Assembly: GCA_947650365.1 (NCBI GenBank)
Contig: OX393550.1
Location: 55,596,069-55,660,068 of the forward strand
Source of the DNA: Chamaelirium japonicum
Taxonomy: Eukaryota > Streptophyta > Magnoliopsida > Liliales > Melanthiaceae
Direction of reading: 5' to 3'
Length of the DNA stretch: 64,000 nt
A model generated the notes under the pieces. The model had not been told where the DNA came from. It saw only the letters and a program-made list of their open reading frames with translations, and did not search any database. Shown piece after piece: positions 27,951-39,443 of the stretch; the stretch's first letter is position 1, and every line of letters begins with the position of its first letter. Made by a program: the position numbers and the translations under genes.

Positions 27951-29155
27951 TGATGCAGACGAGCCTACTACGTGCAGTTTTTCTACAGCTGATGGCGTAT
28001 TTTAATCCGTGCCGGAGATCCAGGAACCCGATCGTCGATCCGTCTGCATCAGTGGAAAGCTTAATCGAAGCCCCACAGTTTTGGTTTTTACTTTATTTCG
28101 ATCCGACCAGCGGATCGTTAGTTATTTCAGTTTTTATTTCTGGTTTGGGTAGGTGCGAGCCATGTTCGCATCCGGTTCGAGCCACAGATGTCGAACTGAC
28201 TCGTTTCTGTGTTTACTTTTTAGCCGTAGGATGTTAGGTTAGAATAGATCTCAATGGATGAGATTCGAAGGGGAATTAAAAACCAAAAAAATCCTAACCT
28301 AAGCCCACCCGACCGGCCTTCTCTCTCTCTCCCGCGAACATGCCCCGCGCCCCCTCTCTCACCCGCGCGTCTCTCTCTCTCTCTACCCGACCGGCCCCTC
28401 TCTCTCTTCTTTCCTTTCCTTTTGTGGCTTTTGTTGTTTCATCCCCTTTAAATCCCCACAAACCCTAATTGAGAGGGGAGATGAAATTGAAATTGAAACC
28501 CTAGATTGAAGAAGCGTGTGCGCTTGTTCGGTTATCCCTTCCGAAGAAATCCTCTCGGCTTCTTGTCTACTTCTTCCTTCCGCACGCTTCTATCCCGTCG
28601 CTCCACTACTCGTCTTCGGCTTCACGGAAGATCGACGTAAAGTTCATCTTCAAGATCCCTCGTCTCGGCTTCTTCACCACGTCTTCTGAGCCACGCCTCC
28701 CCTTCCGCGCCTTTCATCTGCAACAACGGAGTATCGGAAAGCTGCCGGCATTGACCAAAGCACGGTGAGATCGATCCTCGATAATTTTCATGTGATAACC
28801 TGCTTTCTTGCAACCGGCCCTATTGCTGATTTCATTGTAGGAACCCTAAAATTCTGTTTTCCCGAGAGTCTCATCCGTTAGGGTTTATTCGTTTAGATCT
28901 TTATTTGTTCTTGAGACATTGGCATATTATTTGAGATAGTGATTGTTATCATTGCTGAAATTCAGTCCTTATAATCTGAAATTATTGTTCTTATTGTCAG
29001 TTTTATGATCTCATTGACTTAAATCTGATTGGGGATTGAATGAATGTTGAATAGTGATTCTAAACATTGCTGAAATTTGTTTACATATGCTGAAATCTGA
29101 TGTTTAATGTTCTAAATTCTGCACTTGGACTTATTTGAGCATACGCATCGCATCA
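27951..29155 (+). repeat. 3' LTR of the gag-protease element
   Basis: 1205 bases, nearly identical to the 5' LTR, followed by the GTTTA target duplication. Confidence 0.95.
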
Positions 29156-29776
29156 GTTTACAAGGGTCATTGACTGCGATTCATACATCACACAGGTCGG
29201 ATTATTGCTTGGCGACTCGGCTAACAGCAACATAACAAAGACAAGAGAAATAGAGTAGTCCTGGCCGAGTTTTTTGGTTTCAGGTGTTAGGCCTTGATCG
29301 ACAGATGAGGGTAATGCTGAACCGAGGGTCGACTTGGTTTGCTCGGCCACCGAGCACAAGGCACGATAGCCGCACCGAGGAGAGGGGCAGGGTCGATTCC
29401 TCAGAGGAAGGAAAAGGGTCTCGGATCAGTCCACATGAGTAGCCGGCTGCTGCACCAGTACTCCGTCGCTGTCAATTGACAACGAAGGTGTAATAGAGGG
29501 GTCGGTGGTGGCAGGTGGTCGGGTTGGTGGTTGGGTGGTCGATGGGGTCTAGCCTGGCTGGGTCGGGCCTCGTCGATTGCACAGCCGCTGGCAACGTGGC
29601 TGATGGCCATGGCCGTCTTGACGGCAAACGAAAGGGGGGTCGGACTTGCCTCACAAAAACCAGAAAAAGAAAAGGGACGAAGAGTGGGGAACGACTGACC
29701 TGGTCGGCTCCTCCTCGACCTTCCCGGCATTGGCTGCTCCCTTTCTCCTTACTCAGGCCGCTTTGTGCAGGACACC

Positions 29777-29840
<64 letters not shown>

Positions 29841-30700
29841 ATCGGGTTTAGGGTTTCTTAAATAGGGAATGGGGGCTGTGGGGATTTCGGGGGAGATAGA
29901 AGTGTATCGCGAGAGAGAAAGGATCAGGGAAGATAGAGGTCGAAGGGGGAGGGATCGAGGGAGATATAGGGGGATCAGGATTGAGGACTGAGAGATCTGG
30001 AGTTGGGAACAAGATTTTGGGGAGAGGTTTGGGGGGTTTTGATCCTTTGGATTGAAATCCGATGGTCGAGAGGAAAAATAGAGAGGAAACTAAGTGGTGG
30101 TTAGGTGCGTTAGATTGCGATCGAATGGCTGAGATCAATACGAGGCATGGGTTGAGCTAGGGAGTAGCGGCTTAGGGCATTTTGAATCAATAGGTCTCGA
30201 TCGTGTCGGATCGATACCTGGGGCAACTTATCGGCTCTAGGTCGAATAACCCGTTTGGTCTCGAGACTTCATCGCTCAATGGTGGATCGCTTTAGGGGCA
30301 AAGCTTAGCTAGCACTTAATTGTCTTATTATTGAATAAGCAACTTAAACAATAATTATTTGTCTATGTTTTTATCTTAGATTCTCAGGTCCTCAATAGAT
30401 GATTATAGGGAAGAGTCATAGTTACGACTCAAGACTTTGAGGCAATGCACAAAAATCTAAACAAAATTGCTTGCAGATACTGGATAAAAAAAAGCGTGCA
30501 GAATGCCGCCTGGGGACTAGTCCCAGTGACTAGTCGGGATACCGCCCAGCTATGAAAAAATTTGAATTAGTCGGTTGGTAAAATGCCACCTGGGGACTAG
30601 TCCTCGACTAGTCCCGATTTTGATAGCATAGCTCCTCTATAATAGTATGAGACTCTTCTTACCTGAGCGGCCTTTTTTTTTTTTGTGTACATGCCCATAC
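29156..30700. other. Unassigned stretch with a (GA)n run
   Basis: Contains (GA)n at about 29779-29834 and a pair of 'ggggactagtc' repeats around 30510-30610. Short frames on both strands are low-complexity and not convincing. It may be LTR-type sequence, but no partner copy lies in the window. Confidence 0.4.
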
Positions 30701-30719
30701 CTACTTAATCTGCTTTCCT

Positions 30720-32040
30720 TTGTTTTGTCATCAATTGTCAATGCACTCTGCGCTAGTTTTGAGTATTCTTTTGCAGCAGAGAAGGGTGGCTTAAATAATG
30801 TCTAGCCTACGTTCTAGTTTCTCTTATATTCTCATTATGGACATTCTAAATTGTACAACATTATTGTCATTATCATGTAAAATTTATCCTCAAGTCTTAA
30901 AGGGATACACCGATTACATAGCACCCTCTCAACTCCTCTCCACGTTATCTAGCCCACCCTAATTCTATTGGCGGTATCACCATTAATCTCCTATTCTTTT
31001 GTTTAATAAAATCCACAACATTGAAAATGATCACACTATTGTATTTCATGGTAATTAATTTTTAATAGGGCTTCATTACCATTATTGTCACTATTAAAAT
31101 TGCATTCCATATACTCCTTTTAGTTAAGTTATTTTATTACTAATCTTCCCCAATAATTTTTTAATACTTTCCTCAATAATTCTAATTCATGTTCAGCCCT
31201 ATCCTTGTCTCATGAATTAAAACTATACCATCTGCAAATGAATACACCATACTACTTCTTGAGTATCAACAATTAGTTCATCATCGATAAGAATAAAAAA
31301 GTATTGACTTAGTGTTGACGTTGGTAAAGTCCCACCATGACTAAAAACTCATTTAGCGCACCACAATTGCTTCCCACATTAGTAATAGCTCCATCATATG
31401 TGCCGTCCACAATCAGTATAACCTCGTGACACCCTTTTCCTTATGTAAAGCCCACCAGATAACATTGTGTAGCACTATCATAAGCTTTCTTTAAGTCAAT
31501 AGGAACCATATGAATATTGTTTCTCTTCCCTCTAAATATTTTCATTAGTTGCTCAATAAGAAAATAGCCTATATTGTTGGCCTTCATAGTGTGAATCCGA
31601 ATTGATTATCTGATATTCTTGTTATTTTTGTTAATTTTTATTCCATCACCCTCTTGCACAAGTTGATGGTGTGACTTATAAGCTTAGTTTCATGGTAATT
31701 AGAGCACTTTTATTCTTATACATAGGTACCATAATACTTCTCCAATCATTTGGCGCCAATTTTTATCAAGATTTCATTCAATAAACTGGTTCTATTTGGA
31801 TCATTCCTAAGGTTTTTCAAACTTTGGCTGATTTTGATGAGGCCCTAGTGCCTTACCTTTTTTATTAGTCACTACCACATTAGTTATTTTGATTGAGTTA
31901 TAGTAGACATACCAATTCCTCGATTATTGTCTAAATAAATTTCTCCAGTATAATTCCCGTTCAAAAATTTAGTATTTCCATCTCTTCCAATCCCATCATC
32001 CTGTACCACACTAGCAATACCCCAGTCTTGATGCGCACAA
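30720..32040 (-). pseudogene. RTE-clade LINE reverse transcriptase relic
   Basis: Read on the minus strand, in order from 32040 down: KGKALGP (near 31850), the region before the palm, then HMVPIDLKKAYD-like words, MYDGA-like 'TYDGAITNVG', SFADGIVLIHETRIGLN near 31200-31240 (the FADD catalytic box with the second Asp changed to Gly), WNAIL-type words, and VLCNRCIPLRLEDKFY near 30890-30950. This order and wording are those of plant RTE LINEs. Many stops and frame changes; no open frame longer than a few dozen codons remains. Confidence 0.7.
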
Positions 32041-32133
32041 CTCAATCTGTGTTATTAGTTTTTCTTTCCCTCATCCTAGCTAATTCATATATTCACCTCA
32101 CATTCTTTGGAGTCTATATTAGCATGCATGTCG

Positions 32134-32361
32134 TTAAAAGCTGCCAATACTGCATGCTATAAAGAAACAATTCTGAGACGATGTAGTCCTAATTGCTCTT
32201 GGAAGCAGTTTTGAAAGAGACAAATCTAGCGTAGAAACCTTAACTTCTTCTGTTCCATAGTCAAATCCTTGAAGATTAGAAAGCGAGGAAAGCCAAAGAA
32301 GATCAATATGAAGCGCTTGCAGGAGATCGAGGGAAGAATTCGATTTGAAAGATTGGACCAT
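32134..32361 (-). CDS. Doubtful small open frame downstream of a (GA)n run
   Basis: On the minus strand a 75-codon frame MVQSFKSNSSLDLLQALHID... begins shortly after a (GA)n run (32386-32428 on the plus strand as (CT)n), the layout of many plant 5' untranslated regions. The product is unrecognised and leucine/serine-rich. The antisense strand is also partly open. Could be a first exon or chance. Confidence 0.15.
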   Translation of the reverse strand: MVQSFKSNSSLDLLQALHIDLLWLSSLSNLQGFDYGTEEVKVSTLDLSLSKLLPRAIRTTSSQNCFFIACSIGSF

Positions 32362-32381
32362 GAAACCCGATAGCTGCTCAG

Positions 32382-32432
<51 letters not shown>

Positions 32433-33046
32433 CCAACGACGGAGGGAGGGAGGGATGCAGAGGATGAGGTGGGTTTGCCCCAGTGATCCACACTGATGAT
32501 GGTGTGGGCCATAGGCCTGGCTTCTTTTTCCTGATAGCACAGTGGGGGTCACGACCGTGTGGCTTGTGGGCCTAACTCAGGCACGATGTTGGCAACATAA
32601 TAAAAGCGTTCTGCGACAACAGCTGCAGATTGACGATCATTTCCTCTCCTAATAATAGAAACTTTCAATACGATATGAGGCCAGAAGACCTCTATGACCC
32701 ATACTAAACTCAATAACTTTATTATAGCATCCTCAATTTGAGTAGGTATTCTAACTCAAGATATCCTAAGTCGGCAGAAATCATAACTCATCAAAGAATA
32801 CTATTTTAAATAGAAAATTTATTTAAGGTAGCAATCATATTCAAATTAGGAATCTACTTTGAACTATGTATCCTATAAGAATTAGAAATCCTAATCGAAG
32901 TAGGAATGTGTTGATTTGCATCATTTTCTTCCGCTGTGTATGGACTTCTTAGTTTCACGTCTGATCCATCAGTTCTATCAATGATTATTTTTACTGGCAA
33001 TTGACAATATATGCTAATCATTGTGTTGCACCCTTCTTGATGTCAG

Positions 33047-33136
33047 GATTCCAACACATGACAAGATGCCTTCAGACACAGGCAACATGGATGCGATTTT
33101 TCCTCCTCCTGACATGTGGGAAATGAAACAGCCTCG
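33047..33136 (+). CDS. Possible internal exon of an unrecognised gene
   Basis: A 90-base open stretch reads DKMPSDTGNMDAIFPPPDMW in one frame, bounded by 'ttgatgtcag' (good splice acceptor) and 'cctcg|gtgagg' (good donor). Amino-acid use is protein-like. It would need a preceding exon ending after two codon bases (the G at 33047 is the third). The exon at 15066 does not match that phase directly. Product unknown; could be a gene remnant. Confidence 0.3.
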
Positions 33137-33511
33137 GTGAGGACCATCCTTTTGCAGAAATTAAGATCTCTTAACCTCATGCTATTGTTCCTTCGAAATA
33201 ATTCTGGTCGGTGGTGAAGTGATGAACTTTGCTAAAAATACCAATTAATATTACTGTGTATGTAAGCGCTCTACCATGATCAACTTTTGCAAGGGCATTA
33301 CAATCAGCTTTGACTTTTGCATTATTGCATTAATATTCGGAACCGTCGAATCAGTGATAAACAACTTTGTTGTCTTTCACTTGGACAACACCTACTTCCT
33401 TTTGGATGATCTCTTGATCCTCAACCTTTGGTGCCTCTGCATGATCTTCAACAAAGGAATTTATGTCTTGCTCCACTTGCTTTACTAGTGGACTCACTTT
33501 GTGTACTTGGT

Positions 33512-33639
33512 TGTTAGATGTAGTCATAGTTTAGTCCCACATGGTTTGTGATATTGTAAATGGTGTGCGTTCTCTCCCTATATAAGAAGAGGTAGTCTTA
33601 TGTAATACAATAGTCAATACAGAGGGCCTTCTCTTCGAA

Positions 33640-33686
<47 letters not shown>

Positions 33687-33700
33687 CCCCCCCCCCCGCT
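33512..33700 (+). mobile_element. LTR-like promoter fragment
   Basis: Begins TGTTAGATGTAGTC, carries 'tagtcccacatgg' (a word common in plant TRIM/Copia LTRs), a TATA box CTATATAAGA at about 33579-33588, then a (TC)n and C run. No partner LTR or primer site was found, so it is at most a solo or truncated LTR. Confidence 0.4.
33642..33698. repeat. (CT)n and C run
   Basis: Low-complexity pyrimidine tract downstream of the TATA box of the LTR-like fragment. Confidence 0.9.
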
Positions 33701-33840
33701 TAACATTGGCTTTGATGAATAATTATAATTTTCTATATTCTCAATTGAAACTTCAATCATCATTGAGTTCGAATTCATCCTTTGACCATTGAATTTGAAT
33801 GCATATTTGATTGTTTCTTTCGCTTATCTCGATCAATATC

Positions 33841-34171
33841 TGTGACGACCAAGATCCAATAGCCAAGAGTTAAGAGCCAAGACTCCTAAGGCTGGGATGC
33901 CAAGATGGATGATGTGAGGTGAGGTGTACAAGGCCATGAGTTAGCCCCACATCGCCTGGGGAGAAGGAGATCTTGAGCTACTTATATAATTTCCCCTCCC
34001 AAACATAGAAGACGTGTTTTAAAACTATGCGCCGCTACGGAATTCGTAAAAACTCCGTAGTTAAGCGTGCTTGGGCGAGAGCAGTACTAGGATGGGTGAC
34101 CTCCTTGGGAAGTTCTCGTATGGGCACGAGCAAAGCGGACAATATCTTGTGTGCTTGGGACGGATGTTACA
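33841..34171 (+). repeat. Cassandra 5' LTR
   Basis: TGTGACGACC...GGATGTTACA, 331 bases, with a 5S-derived segment at about 34026-34140. Confidence 0.95.
34026..34140 (+). promoter_or_regulatory. 5S rRNA-derived segment (pol III internal control region)
   Basis: Contains 'actccgtagttaagcgtgct', 'gggcgagagcagtactagga' and 'tgggtgacctcc', matching the internal promoter (boxes A, IE and C) of plant 5S genes. The same segment recurs at about 34441-34555 and 63632-63745. This is retrotransposon LTR sequence, not a 5S gene locus. Confidence 0.9.
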
Positions 34172-34174
34172 AAA

Positions 34175-34187
34175 TGGTATCAGAGCC
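34175..34187 (+). other. Cassandra primer-binding site
   Basis: TGGTATCAGAGCC, three bases after the LTR, complementary to initiator-methionine tRNA. Confidence 0.9.
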
Positions 34188-34260
34188 GGTTCTCCTCGGG
34201 ATTGGGGGGGGGGGGGGTTCTAACCCTACACGAGGACGTGTAGCCCTAAGGAGGGTGGAT

Positions 34261-34586
34261 TGTGATGACCAAGATCCAATAGCCAAGAGCTAAGAGCCAA
34301 AACTCCTGAGGCTGGGATGCCAAGATGGATGAGATGAGGTGTACAAGGCCATGAGTTAGCCCCACATCGCCTGAAGAGAAGGAGATCCTGAGCTACTTAT
34401 ATAATTTTCCCTCCCAAACATAGAAGACACGTTTTAAAACCGTGCGCCGCTATGGAATTCGTAAGAACTCCGTAGTTAAGCGTGCTCGGGCGAGAGCAGT
34501 ACTAGGATGGGTGACCTCCCTGGGAAGTTCTCGTGTGGGCACGGGCAAACCAGACAATATCTTGTGTGCTTGGGGAGAATGTTACA
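34261..34586 (+). repeat. Cassandra 3' LTR
   Basis: TGTGATGACC...GAATGTTACA, 326 bases, preceded by the purine-rich 'ggagggtggat'. Confidence 0.95.
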
Positions 34587-34911
34587 ATATCCACCGCTCA
34601 CCAAACCCGAAATGTGTGAGTTTCATGCCAACTACATCACACTGAGCGACTTCATATAGCCCCTTAAAGGGAAACCGGACAACATCGTTTAGTGAGTGAA
34701 CAAGAATGAGTTTTTTAAAAACCTGAAAGCTCATGAATGAACCAGAAACGTGTTCCGAGTGCTCTTTACCATTTTTCTTTGGTGTATAAGTTGTACATTT
34801 TGGTGAATTACCTTATCATATTTTGTAGGCTGTAGTGCACTTCTATTGAGCTTTCTTTCTAGATTTGTCACATTTACCTGAGTTGGAGAAAAGCTTGTAA
34901 TGTGTACAAAA

Positions 34912-35279
<368 letters not shown>

Positions 35280-35431
35280 GGCCAACCCCCCTGCCTCTCT
35301 GTCACCTTCGGCGGCTAAGACGAGAAACACCAAAGGATCGTGATTTTTGAACGGAATCGCGGCTTTGGAGCAAATAGAATAGTATTAAGGGTTTTTTCTC
35401 TCTCATAAGTATATTATTAGCCATTGCCTCT

Positions 35432-35556
35432 TGTTGAGCGAATAGTCCCACATCGATCAGGGGTGGGAGACTCGTGTCGTCATATACCCGTTGCCTCCTT
35501 CCCCTCACAACCAGTTTTGAGGGGACACGGGATTAGTGACTTGGTATCAGAGCAGG
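35432..35556 (+). mobile_element. LTR end plus primer site remnant
   Basis: TGTTGAGCGAATAGTCCCAC... runs into TGGTATCAGAGCAG (35542-35555), a Met-tRNA primer site. This is the 5' junction of an LTR or TRIM element; no internal coding sequence or second LTR was found downstream. The LTR may start further left. Confidence 0.5.
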
Positions 35557-36329
35557 TCTCACTCCGTATCCCTTCGTGTGGCCCGTCGGTTATAAAAAAA
35601 AAAATCTGATTTTCTGAATACGCTGCAACTTTTTCAGTAAACGTTCCCTTCGCGTCTTTTTACCAAGTTTTAAAAAAATCATGATTTTGGGGTAACAGAT
35701 CTTGTTTTTTACATTTTAATCTTGATTTACATGTTTTAATTCTGATAAATTGCATTTTAATCCTATCATGCACTGCTAAAAAATCTGCAGGAACATCTGC
35801 ACATAAATATATTTAAAAATTCTACTGTTTGCTACCCTGACTCTTTTCCGATTTGGACAGTGCCATACCATGAAGGTTTAGAAGACTAGAAAATGTCATT
35901 TGCATGCGTTAAGACAGTACGGTGTTTCCTCTACTGTTTACCGTCACAGGTCTTGTCTGGTTCCATTCGATTCTGTTTAAGTTGAACAGTTTGTTTCAGG
36001 AAGCAAGTTTAGTTGTTTAGAGCTTGATCGCATTAGACTTTCACGATAGGGTCACATGATTCTTATAACATAGGCTATGAATCTTGGCCAAAGCTTCGTA
36101 ACGAATTGCACATGACTTAAAAACATAGGTTCCGTTTGGATAGAAGTATTGCAAATCCATCGTGTAAGCCCAATCCCACACGTCACTATAACTTACCGCA
36201 AACTTGAACAGAGCAAGTGGGGCGCGGTATTCTGGATACTCACCTCAAACCCACTTTTCGTGATCAAACGGCGCCTTAATGAGCTTACAGGTAGCAACAG
36301 ATCTTTCATGGTCTCCCCTTTGTCTCATC
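35557..36329. other. Unassigned AT-rich stretch
   Basis: Nothing recognised beyond the target duplication GTCTCATC at its right end. Confidence 0.4.
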
Positions 36330-36962
36330 CAGTGTTTTCAGAGGCGGGGACGTAAGGCGGGACGTTTTGCCTGATGTGGGGCGGGGTGTAAGTCCCACGC
36401 ATTTTTCATTTTTTAATTTAAAAAATATATAGAAATTAAAAATATTATATAAATAGTGAAAATAGATTAAAAACAAACAAAATAAAAAATATTATGAACA
36501 AACAAAGCATTTAAGCCTACAAAATTGGTTGATAATCACAAATATATACAAAACGATAATAAAAATGAACTTATCATTGTCGTTCAATATCATTTAAGAT
36601 CTAATTCTAAATTTCTAACCAAAATTCAAACTATCTACGTTTATATTCTATAGATTCTATCATTCTATACATGACATTTAACCAATTTAAAACAACTTTA
36701 GTTTCCAAAAATGTCATAATCGCCATCCAAGAGAGTAAGACGCATATAAAAGATCACACAGTAGCAATCAAATCATTTTTTTTCAACTATGCAGACAAAC
36801 TCCAGTGGGACGTAAGCCCAAGCCATTGAGGCGTAAAAAGCGTACCCGGGCGTTCGGGGCGTACGCCCCAGTGGTTCGGGCGTAAGCCCCACAGGAAAAA
36901 AGCCCTAGATTGAGCCGCCCCGGGCGTTTTAGGACCGCCCCGCCGAGTTTTTTATAACACTG
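36330..36962. mobile_element. hAT-like non-autonomous element, 633 bp
   Basis: Perfect 8-bp duplications GTCTCATC (36322-36329 and 36963-36970). Ends CAGTGTTTTCAG and (reverse) CAGTGTTATAAAAAAC. Subterminal 'ggggcg' and 'cgcccc' words occur in both orientations; the centre is AT-rich. No transposase. Confidence 0.9.
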
Positions 36963-36970
36963 GTCTCATC

Positions 36971-39266
36971 TCAGACACGGACGAATCGAAACAGCTGTAA
37001 CTAGGCCTACACATTCATGGATCATCGTTATGGAGTTCAGGACAGATGGCCCTTTCATTTCAACCTCAGGTCTGTTGCAGTGGCACGCATGAGCTAAACA
37101 CAATGGAGGTGGACTCAAGAGGTCTCCGAACTGCGCATCCCAACGAGACTGCAGAGGTGCAATGTTCTCTCTCAATGGGTTTGTTTAGGAGACGGGGGAG
37201 GCCGTGGCAGTAGCAGCGGCACCGGTACCGATAGCGCTGAAGGTTCGTACCGTGCACCATGACTTGCACTCTAAACCCATGATCTTGATGCTGTATGATT
37301 GACATCATATGCTGATTCCATTTTTCACTGCAAATTAGATTGGTATGATTATATGTGTTTGCCGGTATTCGAAGGTATATACCGACTTTGATTAGAGTAT
37401 CCCAAACTGATCGGGCTTGGCCGATCCGATATCGGTACGAGCCTGCCCTTTGTGACTCAGACCACTCCTTCCTTTCCCTTTTCTTCATTCTTGTCTGTCT
37501 ACAGTGATCATGTTGATGCTGGTGAGCCCTTTCCTTAAGCGGAAAAGGATTTTCTTAGGAACCACATTGCTTAGATTTTCCAGATGCTAAGTAAGGCATA
37601 AGGAAGAATAGAGGGCCGTCCGATTATACTTTACACATAGTCACGACCCGTGTGTCTCACTCATACTCTTTTTACATCCAATGCTTCCTTTTCTCTTACA
37701 TATTAGGGAACGGTTCAGATGCCCCACGTAGCATCTTGAGTAAAAACCTCCCCTTAGCAAAAAAATGTTCTCAGAGTTTGTTTGTCGGTGTGTTCCTTTG
37801 CGAAGAGCGCATGTCCTCAACCTCTCCAGAATCGACTCCTCTGTATTCTAGATTTTTCGGAGTTTTCTCGATTCATGGCTCGATGGCATCAGAGACGCCC
37901 ACAGAATGTGCAGCTGCAATTGTGATTCACCTGTCAGTGGTGCATGTCATCCGACGGTTGCGATGCCATTGAACCCCGAATCTGGAAGGCTCAAAAAATC
38001 CGAGAATCCAGAGGAGTCGGGACTCGAATCTATCCTTACTAATCCCTTTGGCTGGTACTGTTGTCATGGAATCCTCTCTGATTCCTACATCTCTGTTGTA
38101 CATGTTTGTGATGGTGGGGGGCCCTTGTAAAAATTGTCTGGCCCGCACCGGGGTGGTCACATCATTTTGGTTACCTATCAACAGCAACAAAGATCTGTTT
38201 GCTTGGTTTGTAGAAGATTTATGATTAGGAAGTGCTAGGGTTTGCTTTCAATCAGGGGTGGTTGATGCATTAAAAAGGGGAAGGGGAGTTGTGGTTTGAG
38301 ATGATCTCATTGGGCCCTCTCTGTTGTCCCATGGGGGGTGGGGGGCTGGGCTGTGGAGGAGGCAAGGGTAACATGGCCTTCATGTGCAGAGCTGAGATGT
38401 TGGTGGTCACCATCATCATCACCCACAAAGGAATGCATGCTGATTGCCCTCCTGGCCAGCTCCCTCCCAGTGGAGCTGTGGGCCTCAACCCACTGGCTGT
38501 CTCTCCCTTGCCCCTCTCCCCACCTTTCAATTTGATGCCCATGGCTGTCCTTTTGGCCAGAGGATCTCTTCATAGTTTCTTACTTTTTTTTTTTTTACTG
38601 TGTGTGATGACTGTCATCCTCCATCCACAGCCCAATGCATGCCATTGACAGAACATGGGGGAGGTGCTGTCCTTGGACCCCCATTGCCAATCTAGTCATC
38701 CAACCACCTTACATAAGACATGCAGTCCTATCATTTAGGTTCCTTTCAAGGGCATTTGGTGAAATGATCAAAAGCCTTTGAAATGGACCAATGAGAGAGA
38801 GAGTGATGCTCCAACCTCTTTAAGGAATTGGAACAAAATCATTCTCCTTCCGTACCTCGACTTCGTAATCTTCTCAACAATCTTTGAAGCTTATACATTC
38901 AAGTATTCCTTATTCTAGATGATAAGTGGGTGTTCAGCATGAAGAACAACTGTTCCGCTTAATCCTCAACCAGAGATGGATGTTTTCGACAATTACTATT
39001 TCTAATGTAATTCGATGGTTCAGAGTTCTGATTGGCAAAGAAACGCACGGAGTGATATATTATCGCTCCCAAGTTATTCATTCCACCAGAACAAGTACTA
39101 TTCGTTACTTTTAAAATATGAAACTGAAAATAGAAACAGACGGTTTCAGAATGATGCGAAACAATTTTATAATTCCACAAAAAAAATAAGATATCTACGT
39201 ATTCTTGTAGCAAGCACTGTAGGTCATGTTATAACACATGGGTTTTTACTGATTCCACCCGACTAA
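36971..39266. other. Unassigned low-copy-looking stretch
   Basis: No gene convincingly identified. Around 37820-38030 there is a weak inverted pair ('cgactcctctg' with 'cagaggagtcg'), perhaps a decayed foldback element. Around 38290-38660 the DNA is GC-rich with frames open on both strands, which makes each less credible. Confidence 0.4.
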
Positions 39267-39443
39267 TAGGCTAATTACCAAAACCTCCCTCAATTTAATT
39301 TGAGTAATTGTAGAAACGTCCCTCATATAAACACGTACAATATTGTATGTACACAATTGCAATACTATATTGAACTGCACCTGTGTACTTAAGGGAGGCT
39401 TCTACAATTACTGAAAATGGGGGAGGCTTTGATAATTAGCCTA
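39267..39443. mobile_element. Foldback MITE, 177 bp
   Basis: TAGGCTAATTACCAAAACCT at the left pairs with the reverse right end TAGGCTAATTATCAAAGCCT; arms continue through 'agtaattgtagaa'. The target duplication is not clear. Confidence 0.75.

Larger units (their letters stand above)
24048..29155 (+). mobile_element. Non-autonomous Ty3/gypsy element with gag and protease only
   Basis: A compact LTR element of 5108 bases: LTR, Met-tRNA primer site, gag-protease coding region, polypurine tract, LTR, with perfect 5-bp duplications GTTTA. It looks structurally whole apart from about one break in the coding region, but it has no RT, RNase H or integrase, so it must rely on a relative. Gag resembles chromovirus gag (CRM/Galadriel/Tekay type), and the LTR ends TGATG...CATCA also fit a CRM-like element. 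About eight substitutions and two small indels separate the LTRs by eye (under 1%), so insertion is recent, probably well under a million years at usual plant rates. Confidence 0.9.
33841..34586 (+). mobile_element. Cassandra TRIM element, complete
   Basis: Two LTRs of about 330 bases surround only 89 internal bases that hold a Met-tRNA primer site and a purine-rich tract. Perfect 5-bp duplications ATATC lie at 33836-33840 and 34587-34591. Each LTR contains a 5S rRNA-like segment, the defining mark of Cassandra. No coding capacity; it is moved in trans. The LTRs differ at roughly 20 or more sites by eye (about 7%), so it is older than the gag-protease element. Confidence 0.95.

Noticed and set aside
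34026-34140. Functional 5S rRNA genes
   Set aside because: The 5S-like segments lie inside paired LTRs with primer sites and TG...CA ends and are diverged; they are Cassandra sequence.
38270-38648. Overlapping frames on both strands around 38.3-38.6 kb as a gene
   Set aside because: Both strands are open in a GC-rich stretch with no motif; neither is preferred.
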